A stretch of 64,000 nt of DNA from Caldilineaceae bacterium (GCA_019637695.1 JAHBVG010000007.1:59872-123871); one strand, 5' to 3'. Counted from the stretch's first letter, positions 18,921-30,700 are shown. Translations and numbers: made by a program. Notes: generated from the letters alone by a model not told the origin.

Positions 18921-21143
18921 CTACCCTGTGTAACCCGCGTTGCTGAAGGGTCTTGCCACTGGGCTGCCGGTGCTGGCGTTGGGGCCGGTCGCCCCGCCAT
19001 TGCGCCCGTTGGCGAGGGATGGACCAGGGTTGGCAGCAGCCATTGGATCCACAATATGGACCTGATGGTCGAGCGAACAGAAAAGACCGTCGGTGCGCGA
19101 GGACAATATTCGATCCACGGGCAGCAGCGGCCCCAGATCACCTTGTGGTTTGAGTACCGACTCATCGTCGGTCACCGGCTGTTCGCGCACGGGCATAACG
19201 CGCCGGTGTTCCAGCCATACATCCTGAATGTAACGGACGCCCGGCACTTGTTGGAGCAGCGAGTGAATCTCGGACACGTAAAGATCGCGGCCAAACGGCC
19301 AGCCATCCCAATTCTCCCCCAGGATACCTTTGAGGAAGGAGCCTTCTTCGACAATATTGAGAGGGCAAAGGAAGGCGCGCAACGCGCTGATCACACGGCT
19401 GCGCACAGCTTCGGGAGAGGAAAGCGGTTCGGCCACCACATTCACGTGAACACGCACCCCTTCGTAGGCCGGCTCGCGCACCAACAGCGTCGTGGTTAGC
19501 AGCCGGTATTGGTCCAGATAGTTTTCTACGTCGCGCGCCAGCGCATCCGCCAGTTCAAGGTTGGTCAGATCCCCAATCCGCAGCGAGTTGAAGGCCGTAG
19601 GCACCACGAGGATGGCGATCATGCCGGGGGCCGGCGATCCTTCACCGCGGCCAGGGACCAGCGCTTTGGCACGCGCCACTTTGCGATTGGCATTTCTGGC
19701 AAGATCTTCATAATCGAGCGCGGTGACAGCGCTGCCCGTGGATCGCAATTCTTGTGGGGCGCGGATCTTGGCTTCGTCGAGCGATTCAAAGTCGCGTCCC
19801 CCTTCGGCGCGGCGCATATTGGTCACCGAATCGATGTAGGGGATAGTCGAGCGCAGCGAGTTCAACCGCCCAACAGGAACGTTGCCCTGGGTGCCGCCGC
19901 CAGCCCGATATTGGGTAAAACGCACCCGTCGCCCCGCTTCAGGCACACGGCCATATTGCTGGGTTGTGCCATCGCGCTGCCGGATATTGGGGCCAAGTTG
20001 GATCTGCCCCATCGAGGTGTTGATAATGTAATGGCGGTCGTAGCGCGTCGAACGGGAAAAATCTTTGACGCGCTGCCAGGGCACAAACAGAACTTCGCCC
20101 TTGACGCGCTCTTCGACCTCAAGGATCTCCTCTTCGGTGGGATCCAGAATGGGGAAGTTGGTCAACTGGAACTGCTGTCCGGGATCGCCAGTGCAGACGT
20201 CCAATTCTTCGTTTTCGATCAGGACGGCATGGGTGGCGGTGGTCGTCGCGCCAAGGACATAGGTCTGCACCCCAATCAACCGCGGCGATTGGTTATAACG
20301 GCCCTGGGTGGGGCGCTTCTGTTGGAAGCGGCAACGCAGCCAATAGGCGGATATGCCCTGTACATCCTCAGCGCGCATACTCAGCGGCAGCACAAGGACA
20401 ATCTGCCCAGAGGGGTTGTTGAGACCACCGGTCGTATCCTCTTCGCCGGGGCGCGTGCTGGGCGTGAGTTCCATCCACTGACCGTTGCCCATGGAACATT
20501 CCCACACCAACGGTGGATCTGTGCGCTTGATGCCGGTAGCCAGGGCCTCACGTGCATCGATCACCAGGCGCAGGATGTAACCGCTGATGGGGCTGCTCTC
20601 GTCGAAGCCAAGATAAAAGGTATCCCCTTCCTCCGGTTGTTCATCGCGGAAGACACGGCACTCTTGCACATTGAGGCGCGGGAGATAGTTGCGGGCAAAA
20701 TCAACGCCGCGCCGTAATTGGGTCAGGTTCGGCGGATAGATCACGAGCCGTTCGTCCGTCGAGAAGATGATCTCTTCTTCGTTCTCAACAGGACGCGTAG
20801 CGACTTCCGTATTTTCGGGGACAACGGGGACAATGTCGCGATCCCCATCAATGGGAAAGGGGACCGAAAGCCGGAAGGTCAACTCGGTATGGGCGCTGCT
20901 GGCTGCCTGCAAGTTGACGCCGAGGAGTTCCATAAACTTGACGTAGTTCTTTTCGGGCACACGGTTCAACCGGTAGACCATCAACTCGGTCATCCAGGCG
21001 AAGAGTTCAATCAAAGTAATGCCCGGATCGCTCAGGTTGTAGTCGGTCCACTCCGGGCAATATTGAACAATACGACGCCGCGCTTCATCGACAAGATCCT
21101 GTTGAAAGCGCAGATCATCGAGATTGGGGGTTGGCAGTGTCAA
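18921..21143 (-). CDS. Baseplate assembly protein gpJ-like (Afp11-type)
   Basis: The start is a TTG at 21143 with a perfect AGGAGG 6 nt upstream. A longer ATG frame exists but its extra 26 codons run through a heptamer-repeat hairpin and are rejected. 740 residues. The N-terminus shows the 'PEWTDYNLSDPGITLIELFAWM' signature (residues about 30-50) of the putative baseplate assembly protein family, followed by a YRLNRVPEKNY motif. The central part has conserved 'RAPQELRSTGSAVTALDYE' (about residues 475-493), and the C-terminus ends with a baseplate-J-type beta region and a Gly/Asn/Pro-rich tail. It forms the baseplate wedge with gp25 and the gpI-like protein. Confidence 0.92.
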   Translation of the reverse strand: MTLPTPNLDDLRFQQDLVDEARRRIVQYCPEWTDYNLSDPGITLIELFAWMTELMVYRLNRVPEKNYVKFMELLGVNLQAASSAHTELTFRLSVPFPIDGDRDIVPVVPENTEVATRPVENEEEIIFSTDERLVIYPPNLTQLRRGVDFARNYLPRLNVQECRVFRDEQPEEGDTFYLGFDESSPISGYILRLVIDAREALATGIKRTDPPLVWECSMGNGQWMELTPSTRPGEEDTTGGLNNPSGQIVLVLPLSMRAEDVQGISAYWLRCRFQQKRPTQGRYNQSPRLIGVQTYVLGATTTATHAVLIENEELDVCTGDPGQQFQLTNFPILDPTEEEILEVEERVKGEVLFVPWQRVKDFSRSTRYDRHYIINTSMGQIQLGPNIRQRDGTTQQYGRVPEAGRRVRFTQYRAGGGTQGNVPVGRLNSLRSTIPYIDSVTNMRRAEGGRDFESLDEAKIRAPQELRSTGSAVTALDYEDLARNANRKVARAKALVPGRGEGSPAPGMIAILVVPTAFNSLRIGDLTNLELADALARDVENYLDQYRLLTTTLLVREPAYEGVRVHVNVVAEPLSSPEAVRSRVISALRAFLCPLNIVEEGSFLKGILGENWDGWPFGRDLYVSEIHSLLQQVPGVRYIQDVWLEHRRVMPVREQPVTDDESVLKPQGDLGPLLPVDRILSSRTDGLFCSLDHQVHIVDPMAAANPGPSLANGRNGGATGPNASTGSPVARPFSNAGYTG

Positions 21144-21163
21144 GGAAGTCCTCCTGGAAAGTA

Positions 21164-21233
21164 GTGATTGGTGATTGGTGATTGGTGGACTGGGAATCTT
21201 TTCCCAGTCACCAATCCCCAATCGCCAATCACC
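21164..21233. repeat. Heptamer repeat forming a hairpin (GTGATTG / CAATCAC)
   Basis: GTGATTG x3 plus GTGGACT (21164-21191) face an inverted arm with CCCAGTC, ACCAATC and CCAATCGCC units (to 21233). It fills the spacer between the gp25 and gpJ-like genes. It may fold into an mRNA hairpin between the two cistrons. Confidence 0.65.
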
Positions 21234-21236
21234 ATC

Positions 21237-21650
21237 TCATCTTTCATCCATAATATAAAAGGGATAGACGATACTGCGCTCGTCGTGGGTATTCTTGATC
21301 AGATAGCGGATATTCACCAGGATCACTTCTTCAGAAGCGCCTTCATCCAGGACATCGACGCCGGTGACTTCAATGCGCGGTTCCCACATGGCTAGCGCCT
21401 CGCGCACATAATCTTTCAACAGGGCCTCGGTGGAAGCATCGCGCGGCTCGAAGATCAGTTCCCAGACGCGACAGCCGAACGTAGGGCGCATCACCCGTTC
21501 CCCTGGGCTGGTCTCCAAAATAATGCGGATCGATTGGAAGATCTCGTTTTCACCATTGGTCAAAGCCAGCCTTCCTTGCGAGTCCACCTGCAAGGGGAAG
21601 GACAAGCCTCGTCCAATAAATTCTCGGTTGCGAATGTTTGTCTGAGACAT
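21237..21650 (-). CDS. gp25/GPW-family baseplate wedge protein
   Basis: 137 residues, the normal size for the gp25/lysozyme-like baseplate wedge family. Family features are 'GRGLSFPLQVD..GRLALT' near the N-terminus, the central 'ILETSPGERVMRPTFGCRVWELIFEP' block (about 47-72) and a terminal 'EPRIEVTGVDV' segment. In contractile tails this protein joins wedge proteins to the tube-sheath and triggers baseplate opening. It lies between the PAAR tip and gpJ-like genes, as in other eCIS and type VI clusters. Confidence 0.95.
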   Translation of the reverse strand: MSQTNIRNREFIGRGLSFPLQVDSQGRLALTNGENEIFQSIRIILETSPGERVMRPTFGCRVWELIFEPRDASTEALLKDYVREALAMWEPRIEVTGVDVLDEGASEEVILVNIRYLIKNTHDERSIVYPFYIMDER

Positions 21651-21677
21651 AAGAACACCAGATTTGCACTAACTTGA

Positions 21678-21968
21678 TCACGGGCCGATCATCACCGTCG
21701 GGAAGCCTTTGATGATCGTATCGGGTGGCCCTGCACACTGGGCCATGTCGCCCATACGGGCGGCGGGCAGGCCACCGATGAGTACTGTCGGCGATCCTGG
21801 GCCGGTGATAGGTCCACCCACATGGGGTTTCGGCCCATCAGACATGGGACACGCGTGCATATCCGTCACGCGTGCGGCAGGTTGACCTCCAATTATCACC
21901 GTAGGGAAGCCGGCGACAATGGTTCCCCCGTGAGCACATTGATCGCCCATGCGGGCTGCTGGCGGCAT
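21678..21968 (-). CDS. PAAR-domain spike tip protein
   Basis: 96 residues, starting MPPAARMGD, with GGAGG 5 nt before the ATG. Three PAAR-like repeats with invariant PAARMGD/PAARVTD turns, CxxG-type Cys (DQCAHGG, HACPMSDG, AQCAGPP) and 'PTVLIGG' strands give the usual cone that binds one metal ion. It caps the VgrG-like trimer encoded just upstream. There is no C-terminal toxin extension, so it is a plain tip rather than an effector fusion. Confidence 0.96.
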   Translation of the reverse strand: MPPAARMGDQCAHGGTIVAGFPTVIIGGQPAARVTDMHACPMSDGPKPHVGGPITGPGSPTVLIGGLPAARMGDMAQCAGPPDTIIKGFPTVMIGP

Positions 21969-22109
21969 AGAGTCCTCCGATCACATTTTTCCAAAGTGGT
22001 ATCGCTCTAGGATATCTACCAATCGTAAATGAATCGTGAATGCTTACATTTAATAGTAACGATTGGTAGAGGAATTTGATTGCAAAAAGCGCAAAAAACC
22101 GGTTGAATC
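21969..22109. other. Intergenic spacer, no feature recognised
   Basis: About 140 bp between the spike and PAAR genes, AT-rich on the side of the spike stop. It contains near-repeats of ATCGTAAATGAATCGTGAATG. No promoter could be assigned. Confidence 0.3.
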
Positions 22110-23948
22110 CTAATTCAACTTGATAATGCCACCCTTGACTTCGACAGCGAGACCGCCATCTACCTTGATCAGGTTTGCCTTTAGTTCTGCAATCACACTG
22201 CTAGACATCTTAATATTGCCCTGGACATCAACCGTCAAGCGGGCGCCCTTGATCTCGTTGCCAGCTTTCCCTTCGACTTTGAAGCCAGCGTTGCTGACGA
22301 TTTTGGTGTCATTGGTGCTGTCAATATTGACACCACCCTTGGCCTTGAGATTGATATTGCCCCCGGCGTCCAGTGTAATGTCCTTATCACACTTGATGCT
22401 AATGCTGTTGTTCTTGGTATCGATGATGATTTCGTTCTTTTCCGACTTGTCGCGGATAACGATCTGTTCTGATCCCTTGGTGTCGTCGAGGATGACAATA
22501 TGTCCACTGCGCGATTTGATCAGCCGTTTGGTGATGTTAGATTTGTCATGCACCTTGTCGCTGGGCAGGGGCGGCTTGTCTTTGCTGTTCCACAGGCAGC
22601 CGATAATGTAAGGGCGTGTGACATTACCGTGTTCAAAAGCGACAAGCACCTCGTCATTGACTTCGGGAATGAATTGAAAACCGCGTTCGGTCCCTGCAAA
22701 GGGGGTAGCGATACGCACCCAGTCGCTTTCGATTTCAACATCAGACTCATCAAACATCCAGGGGAACTTCACTTTGACCCGGCCTAAGTTCTTCGGATCC
22801 TGAAAGTTTGTAACAAGGGCAGGGACAATACCTAGAAAACGCTCGTTATATTGGCCCTGCGTTTCACCATTCCCCACCAAATTCTTTAGCGTATTGGGGC
22901 GGCGACCACTGGCCACAAAATGCGTATTCCACTGTCCGGTTGAAACGCGATAGATCTGCTGCACCGAGGTGATAGAGTATTTACCGCTAAACTGGCTCTT
23001 GGCCTGACTTGTAATCTTGACGTTCACTTTACCGGCAGGCAGAATATCAGCATTGCCATAGCAGACGCCTTCCGCATAGGCAAATTCGCCGCTGAGGACA
23101 TTGGCCAGCCCTTGCGCCGACATTTCCGCCGCTTTGGCATTTTCGACCACATCTGCAAGGATCACGGCGCTGGCTGAACCAAAACTTGCTTCGGCGTAAG
23201 CGCCGCCAGTCTTCGGCACAGAGCCAGGCTTTAACTTTCCATTGGGAGAGCCTTCTCCCTTGATCACTACCTTGTTGAATTGATCCCAACCATAGGTGGT
23301 GACTTTATCGACCTGATGGGTAGTGCTGATCCGCGGGCGGAAGCTGAGCAAGTTATCGCCCCAAATCAGTTCAGGAACAGCGCCACCCTGTGTCTCCCAG
23401 GGGGGGATGAAGTGGAATTTTTCATCAACATCCACATAGATCTGATAGTCCAACTGCTCCGCACGCATAAGCAACCATTCCATATTGGTCTGATTGCTCT
23501 GCAACATAAATTCGTGCTTGATGCCGTGGCCGATTGTCCCTGCCTGCAAGCCCGCTTCGCCGATCATCTTTCTGACAATCTGTCCATCGTTTTGATTTAG
23601 GAAAGTACGCGACTTCTTGCCGCGATGGAGGCGATGCGATTTATCGTAAGCGTGGACAATCAGGAATGCGTGTCCATTGTCGCTAAAATCGGCCTCTAGC
23701 GAAGTGATCTCGCCTTTGAAGATCGCCTCTCCGCCTTCTTTATCCTCAATAATTTCAAGGTTAGCGCCGATCTTAAAGGTTGTGCCAGCGATCAACCCTA
23801 GATCCATTTCATCATTGAGGTAAAGCCGGGCCATGCTGGGCATACCGACAGTGGCATCGACCACTATCTCTTCAATAGCGGCTCTCTTGTCCTCGTCTGC
23901 GAGTGTGCCATTGACTTTAAAGGTGAGCTGTTGTGCTTGTGCAGGCAT
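22110..23948 (-). CDS. VgrG/gpD-gpV-like central spike protein (Afp8-type)
   Basis: 612 residues. Residues about 1-350 correspond to the gpD-like base (GEITSLEADFSDNG, then HRGKKSRTFLNQND and DYQIYVDVDEKFHFIPP). A gpV/gp5-like OB fold follows at about 370-455 ('GIVPALVTNFQDPKNLGRVKVKFPW', 'FIPEVNDEVLVAFEHGN', 'PYIIGCLWNSKDKPPLP'). The rest (about 470-612) is a repetitive beta-helix with alternating I/V and G/N/K residues (for example ITLDAGGNINLKAKGGV), forming the needle. It sits between the LysM and PAAR genes. No lysozyme or other effector domain is fused. Confidence 0.95.
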   Translation of the reverse strand: MPAQAQQLTFKVNGTLADEDKRAAIEEIVVDATVGMPSMARLYLNDEMDLGLIAGTTFKIGANLEIIEDKEGGEAIFKGEITSLEADFSDNGHAFLIVHAYDKSHRLHRGKKSRTFLNQNDGQIVRKMIGEAGLQAGTIGHGIKHEFMLQSNQTNMEWLLMRAEQLDYQIYVDVDEKFHFIPPWETQGGAVPELIWGDNLLSFRPRISTTHQVDKVTTYGWDQFNKVVIKGEGSPNGKLKPGSVPKTGGAYAEASFGSASAVILADVVENAKAAEMSAQGLANVLSGEFAYAEGVCYGNADILPAGKVNVKITSQAKSQFSGKYSITSVQQIYRVSTGQWNTHFVASGRRPNTLKNLVGNGETQGQYNERFLGIVPALVTNFQDPKNLGRVKVKFPWMFDESDVEIESDWVRIATPFAGTERGFQFIPEVNDEVLVAFEHGNVTRPYIIGCLWNSKDKPPLPSDKVHDKSNITKRLIKSRSGHIVILDDTKGSEQIVIRDKSEKNEIIIDTKNNSISIKCDKDITLDAGGNINLKAKGGVNIDSTNDTKIVSNAGFKVEGKAGNEIKGARLTVDVQGNIKMSSSVIAELKANLIKVDGGLAVEVKGGIIKLN

Positions 23949-24006
23949 GATCTAATTTACACTTTCATCCGTTACCAGAGCGTTACCAATGAAAGATTCA
24001 AAGCCC

Positions 24007-24675
24007 CTATTCCAGGGGTGTCAGCTTCAATAGCTGACCGGGGCGCAAATTCATCGGATCGTTCAACCCATTGATTTCGGCAATGTGACGCCAGGCATTG
24101 GCGTCGCCATACTCCTGATAGGCGATCCAATCCAGGGTTTCGCCCTCTAGCACAGTCCAGATCTTGCGCGCATAGCTGCCCGATGTGGGATTCTGGCGTT
24201 GCAACTTGCCATCATCTGTTGCCTGCTTAAATTGGATGTCTGCATAGGCGCGCAGCGGCTTGCCTTCGGGGCTGAACAGATCAAAGTTCAACGAGACTTT
24301 TGTAATAAAGACAGGGAACGATTTGAAATTTGCCCAGTCAAACTGGCAGGTCGGCGGCATTGGCGGCTTGCTGGTAGGATCGATCTCCATCAACGCAAGC
24401 AGGCCGTCTGTATAATCGCGCACGTCACCACCCGTGCCTTTGCCACTTCCACTCTTAGGTAACGTTGTATCAAACAGCGCCCTGCTTATGGAAAAGGTTG
24501 CGCCGCGTCCGCCAGACAGATCGAGATTGCCGACGTTGGTCACGGGCCGCGTCTTTTCTTGCCACACCACCTCCTTGCTATAGGAGATTGAATCTGGGTT
24601 GTAAAGGAACTCAACATCACCGCTCTTTGGCACTTTGCCTTTGATCACTTTGATCTTCGCTTTTTTGAGAGCCAT
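24007..24675 (-). CDS. LysM-domain tube/baseplate connector (Afp7-type)
   Basis: The start is the ATG at 24675 because AAGGAGGGG lies 4-5 nt upstream. 222 residues. The N-terminal 'VEFLYNPDSISYSKEV' block and the 'ARAYADIQFKQ'-like strand are shared with the CIS/Afp7 baseplate hub family. A C-terminal LysM domain spans about 168-220 (VLEGETLDWIAYQEYGDA and NGLNDPMNLRPGQLL). The protein lies between the giant eCIS-core gene and the spike gene. It is expected to connect the tube to the spike hub. The LysM in this family usually packs inside the particle rather than binding peptidoglycan. Confidence 0.92.
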   Translation of the reverse strand: MALKKAKIKVIKGKVPKSGDVEFLYNPDSISYSKEVVWQEKTRPVTNVGNLDLSGGRGATFSISRALFDTTLPKSGSGKGTGGDVRDYTDGLLALMEIDPTSKPPMPPTCQFDWANFKSFPVFITKVSLNFDLFSPEGKPLRAYADIQFKQATDDGKLQRQNPTSGSYARKIWTVLEGETLDWIAYQEYGDANAWRHIAEINGLNDPMNLRPGQLLKLTPLE

Positions 24676-24702
24676 AGCCCCTCCTTGATGACAAAACTCC
24701 AA

Positions 24703-27700
24703 TTAACGCGGACGGCGTTCTCGTTCCAAAAGTAACATGCGCCGGATCAACGGGTAGACCTTTTCGGCCAACCGATCCCAATCTGGCTCTTCTTCGTGTG
24801 ACGCTGCCGATGGATCCCTTTGAATGGATTTCTCAACAGACAACGATGAGGATGAGGGTGTTGATGACGACGAAGGTCGGTTGCTGCTCCCATTACGTTG
24901 GATCAGCGAACTGGAAGTTGTCCCCTGTGAACCGAGAGGGGACAGCATCTCCCGGCTACTTGTTTCAACCGAGAGACTTGTTTCGGTGGCAGGCATTCGG
25001 CGGATGACCGGTGTGCGCGGCGCTATATCCATCGCCTCCGAGGGGACACCCGACAAGGTCGGCTCACCGCCGCGGAATCCCTTCAACTGCGCCGGGCTGC
25101 CCCCCAGACGGGGCAAGGCGTTGTCATTTTGATCCACGGCAGCAAGACGTTGGACGCGTTCCTCGCTGCCGCTGCGGATCGATTGCGCCCTCGGCGCTCT
25201 CAGCGGCGTCCGCTGGATCACGGGCATGGCAGAGCCTTCGCGCTGGGTGTTTCTTTGTACACTTCTCTGTGAAATGCTCTGCGAACGCTCGACACCTTCC
25301 CCTGGCGACGACTGGCGGAGGAAGGTGCGTAAGCCTACCTCGACCCTGGCCGCGGCGTCCTCTTCGCCTGCCAACGTACGCTGGATGGTCGCTGGCAAAA
25401 GCGGACGCAATGGCATGGCAACCGACTGCGCGTTTGCCGGGCGCAGCACGTTGACGTTGTCCCCTGTGCGACGCTGGATCACAGGGAGATCCGCGGGGGC
25501 GTCCATTGCCCGCTGTACCGGCGCATTGCCGCTGGCGGCCACATGGGTCAACTCGTGGCCCAGCAGCGCCAGGTTTTCAGTCCGATCCAGACGGCTCGCC
25601 TGCTCCCGCGCCAGATAGACTGTATTATCCCGGGCCGCGGCCTCAACCCCCAACGCCTGGAGCGGCGCTGTCTGCACACGCACCCTGCTGAAATCTCGCT
25701 GCAAGACCCGTTCCATTAACGTGCGTGGCTGGCGCGGCAGAGGCATTCCCCGATCTGCGCGCTGTTGAAGTTGGGCGACAGCGCGCTGGATGCGATCCGG
25801 CGCAATCAACCGCGGACGGTCAGCGCGCTTGAAGCGCCACCCTTCCCGCTCCAGAGCGGCGACAGTGCGCTCCGGTTGGATCATCTGTGCGGATGAACGC
25901 AGACGCTGCCCAACGCGTCCAGAGGAACGATCTCCCACTGATGTGGGCGTAGTTTGACCCGGCGTCAGGAAGCCAGGACCGCCCTGATCGGCGGATGGAA
26001 CAGTCGGATCAGCGGCGGGCAACCTAGATCGGGAGGGAAGATCGAGCGCAGGCAAATTAGAACCCGACCCCGATCCTCTACGAAGTGGAGCCCTGCCACG
26101 CGGCTCACCTACCAGAGGAGCGCCCAACTCAGCCAGATCCATATCCGGGGTTGATGGCGTCGGGTTATCCTCGAAAAGCGGCATCCGCCACAAGTGCGAG
26201 GCTGGGGCAAAGCGGCGGACAACCTGGGCTGTGGAAGCCATCTTCACTACTGCGGCCTCCACAGCTTCTGCCGCGCGCTCTTCTTGGGCCAGGCTCATTT
26301 GCACAAGCCGTTGGCTCAACTGCCGCGTCAAATGAGGACGGAGCGGCGATGGCGCAGACTGGATATTTCCTTCAGGGGCAACAGGTTGACCGGGTACAAA
26401 AAAAGCCGCAAATTGGACCTCAGACGCAGGCGACTTCACCGCAGGATAGAAAGTTCTTGGGGCGACCGTCAACGGCTCCGACTGCCGTTGCACAGTCTGC
26501 CCCCGCTGCCGTCCACGCGCAGCCGGATCAAGATGCAGCCCCCAAGATGAGGAAGGTTGAACAGTCTGACCCGGCTGCCGTCCACGCGCAGCCACGTGGG
26601 TCAGTTCGTGGGCCAGCACCCCTAAAGACTGCGGACGATCCAATCGCGCCGTCTCATTGGAGAGATAGACAGTATTCCCGCGCATGGCGGCTTCTAACCC
26701 CAACGGCGCCATTGACGCTGTCTGCACGCGCACGCCGGCGAAATCACGGCCCAGCACCCGCTCCATGAGCGTACGCGCAGGGCGCGCCAGCGGACGGCTG
26801 CGCTCGCGGCCCAGACTCTCGACGCTGCGTTTAACCTCGTTGACCCCTGTTCGGGAGACTCGATCTGCCCGTTTGAAGCGCCATCCCCGCTCTTCCATCT
26901 GCGCTACCATTGGCGCCACTACCGCTGGCGAGGTGGTTCGCCCCACCACCTGAGGAAGCGGACCGCTGACAGGCGCTGCCTCCTCTATGGCAGCGCGCTC
27001 GTCTGATCCCAGCAAGCGACGCATCGCCAGTTCAAGTGGGATCACTTGGGCGGCTGCGCGCTGGGCGACCGGCTGCCGAGAGGACGGCAGAAGATCCACC
27101 GGCTGGGCGTCGAAGGGTTGGATCCACGGCTGACCCGGCCATGCCATCGAAACCGGATCAAAATCGCTGCCCCACGGTTGCAGGCGCAGCGGCGACGATC
27201 CCAAATTGGGATAGTGCGAGAGTCCACTGCGTTGCACCAATTCTTTTGAAAGAGAATGAGACGAAGAAGCCTGTCTCACCCAATCCCTGGGAAAGACAGA
27301 TTCAGGTCTGGTCAACGCCGAGATCGCATGCACAGGGGAAGGATGGAGCGACGATGATAGCGAAGCTGCGCGGTCAACCGGAAGCAAGAGCGGACCTTCC
27401 GCCAATTGTTCCCGCCGTAGATCGGCAAAATCGCGCGCTGCCACCCGTTCCAATAATGTGGGTCGAGGCAAATCGGATGCCGCTTTGCGGCGGATGAGCC
27501 GGGCTGCGCGCACAGCAGGTGGCGCTCCCAACGCTACCTGGCGGCGCTCCTCATCCTCTTCCCATAGGAGCGAACCTGTCCGACGGTCAGGTTCCGCCTC
27601 TATGCGAAGAGTCTGCTCAGTGCGACTGCGGATTGGCAGCAGCGCGACTGCTTCCGCTACCTGCTCTGCGTCTGCAACTTGAATCCCTGTGCGGCGCACA

Positions 27701-30700
27701 ATATTGGGTATTGAGGATTGGATATTGGGTATTGGCGGAGGCGCGGATCGAATCTGGGCCTGCCGTTGCAAGGGCAGCGCTTCACTCGAAGAGGTTCGGG
27801 CCGAAGATCGAATCTGGGCCTGCCGTTGCAAGGGCAGCGCTTCACTCGAAGAGGTTGGGACCGAAGATCGAATCTGGGCCTGCCGTTGCAAGGGCAGCGT
27901 TTCACTCGACGAAAGTAGCGAGCGACGCGGACGGTTCCAATCCTCAATCGCTGACGCAAAGCGGGTATCGAAAGGCTGATTCTCGGCGGGCGACAAGAGC
28001 ATATCCGACCGCCAGATCCGAGAAACTGGTTCAATGCGCTCGTACCGCTCTGGTCTAGCCGCCATGAACTGGACGCCGCGACGCCGATCTCGCTCAGGCA
28101 ACGGTCTATCTACACCCAGGGAAACAGTCTGTGCCCGACGCTGGACCGTCTGCCGCCTCTCAGCATGGTCGCGGCGCTCTTCTCCTTGATTTGCAACAGT
28201 CCGCACCCGACGTTGGACTGTCTGCTGCGCGGAGGGTACTCGATCCAGGCGATCCGGCGTTGAATAAGGTTGAACCGGACGCAAAGGTGAATCGGGGACA
28301 GGTGATGTATCCACCGGCGACGCTGTCAAAGGGGGCTGGGATGAGCGCACCTGCTGCCCGGCGTCCGCACGAGCGAGTACAAAATCGGTCAACGGCAACA
28401 TACGTTGGGCGTATTTCGGGCGCTGGAGAAGGCTGGACGCAGAGAGTGTCTCAACGCTCAACGTACCGGGTTCGAGCAGAGCGCGCACCCGGTCCGCGTC
28501 GAATCCGCCGGATTGGGTGCGGCTGCTCTGAGCCAATCTTGCCGCGGCGCGCTGGATCGGTTGGCGTTGAGGCTGATCGGCGCTGTGTGCAAGCGGGCGT
28601 GATGGGGCGGATGAGGATTTGGGCAGATCCAAATCGAACGGCGGTTGAGTGACTCTGTGTACTGCTGGCGATGCGGGAACTGCATTATCCGCTTGCCGAG
28701 CAACTGTGATCACGCGCTGATCTGATCCTGACATTTGAATTCGGGAAGAGATCGAGGGCTGAGGTTGCCAGGCATACGAGGAAGGCGCAAACTGGCGAGC
28801 AATATGGGCCGAGGATGCCATCCGCACAATGACATCTTCCATCGCGGCGACCGTCCGTTCCGGTTTGGGTTGGCTCGTCTGCGCCAGACGTTGGCTCAAC
28901 TGTCGCGTCAAATGAGGACGCGGGGCAGAAGATGCGGACGGGGCTGGCTTCCTTGCGTCCGGTGACAGGATCAATGGCTCTGACGGTACAAACTGGGTTG
29001 CCGGTGCAGACGCAGCCGGCGCCGCAGATCGTGTGAGGGGCGAACGGAGATCCCACGGCGCAAGGATCAGCGGTGTTATCTGCCGTTGCACCCGCCGAGC
29101 CACTTGCCGTCCATGTGTAGATTTTTGGGCCAACTCAGAGGTCAGAGTGCTAAACAAAGATGGACGCTCCGCCGCTATCTCGGAGGAGCGCTGATACCTC
29201 TCCACGCGCAGAGGGGAGTGCAACCCTGATGGATCTGTCGACACGGCCTGGACACGTGCGCCGGCAAAATCACGGTTCAGCACGCGCTCCATCAGTGTGG
29301 GCGGCGGTTGTCGGTGTGGTCGGGATGATGGCAGAGATGGCTGCGGCGCGCGTCCCAACCTGGCAACGCTGCGCTGTACCTCTCTTCCTTCCTCAGAGAG
29401 CAGACGCTCTACAGGCACAAGAGGAGATTCCTGCGGCGGGCGGCGCGTCCCTGGAGGTGGCTGCAATCTTGGCGCTGACGCGCTCCCTGGCGGTGATATT
29501 CGCCCTATGACCTGCGGCAGCGCTTGCTCAGGATGCTCCTCTTGTGCTGGGGTTACGCGTGATCCTAAGAGACGGCGCATGGCGAGTTCGAGTGGAACCA
29601 CCTGAAGAGGAGCGCGGCGGATCTTCTGCTGCCTTTCCCCAGGTTGGGCGGGCAACGCCGCCGCGTCTTGGATCAGCGGCAGTATGGTCTCCTGTGGGGA
29701 GAACTGCGCCCGTCGCCACAAAGCGGAGACCGGTTCAAATCGTTCGCTATATACCGCCACAAGCGGACCATGGAGAGGAAGGTTCGATCTACTTTCAGCG
29801 GTTGTCGGACGAATCAACGGCGTCGCCTGGAGTCGGACCAAATCAGGTCGAATCTTCATCTCATTTGGCGTGGCAGATCCGGCACGGATTGAAGCGTCGG
29901 CCTGTGTCACTACCCTGGAACCTGGCCGGGAAGATTCTATCCTTCGCCGGTGACCAACCCTCGTCACACGAGGGAGAGGCGTTCCTAAAGTAGAGGAATC
30001 ACGGCGCTGAACAAACACGGCAGGCGTAGCCATCGTCGTGCGCACTGCGTTTGTGCCGCTTTGCAGCAATGGCTCTCCGCTCTCCTCAGGTTGCTCGCGG
30101 CGGCGTATGGGTGGTAGCACAAAATCATCAACAGAAATCGGCAACGGCGCGGATAAAGATCTACCTTCCCAAGAGAGAGAGGCGTCGACCGGCGTCGAAA
30201 AGCGCATCATGTCTAAAGTAGACGGCATCCTTTGCTGGGATGCAGCACCGGAGCTTTGGTGGGACGGCCAGTTCCGTTCAGGGGCCAGAACCTGCGCCAT
30301 CAAAGCCTGAGGACGGCTTGCCAATATCTGCCCGGACATTGCCCCGGCCAGGTGTTGAAAGGCGCGATTAAGTGGTGAACGTCCTGTGATAGCTTGGGTA
30401 TGGTTGCTCACCTGGCGTGAGGTTGCCGCCAGAGTGCGGCGCGCCACAAAATCAGGTCCCGCATCCAATTGAACCAGGGATTGGAACGGCCTCTTAAAGC
30501 TGGAAGCAATCGGCAGATCCCGCGCTTGAGGAGCGCCGACAATCAGTTCCGATGGCGAGGCAGATCGAGGGGAAGAGGTCTGGCGGGAAACTGCCAGACT
30601 CAGCAGGTCGGCAACCGATTCCGATGGCGAGGCAGATCGAGGGAGCGCCAGCGCGCGCATGGGTGTAAAGCCCAGTTCCAGGGGAGGCAGCCTGTCCACG

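Noticed and set aside
21144..21221. Longer ATG start for the gpJ-like protein
   Set aside because: It would translate through a heptamer hairpin. A perfect AGGAGG stands 6 nt before the TTG at 21143.
27746..27925. CRISPR-like array
   Set aside because: The repeats are directly adjacent with no unique spacers, and the sequence is coding in the giant gene.
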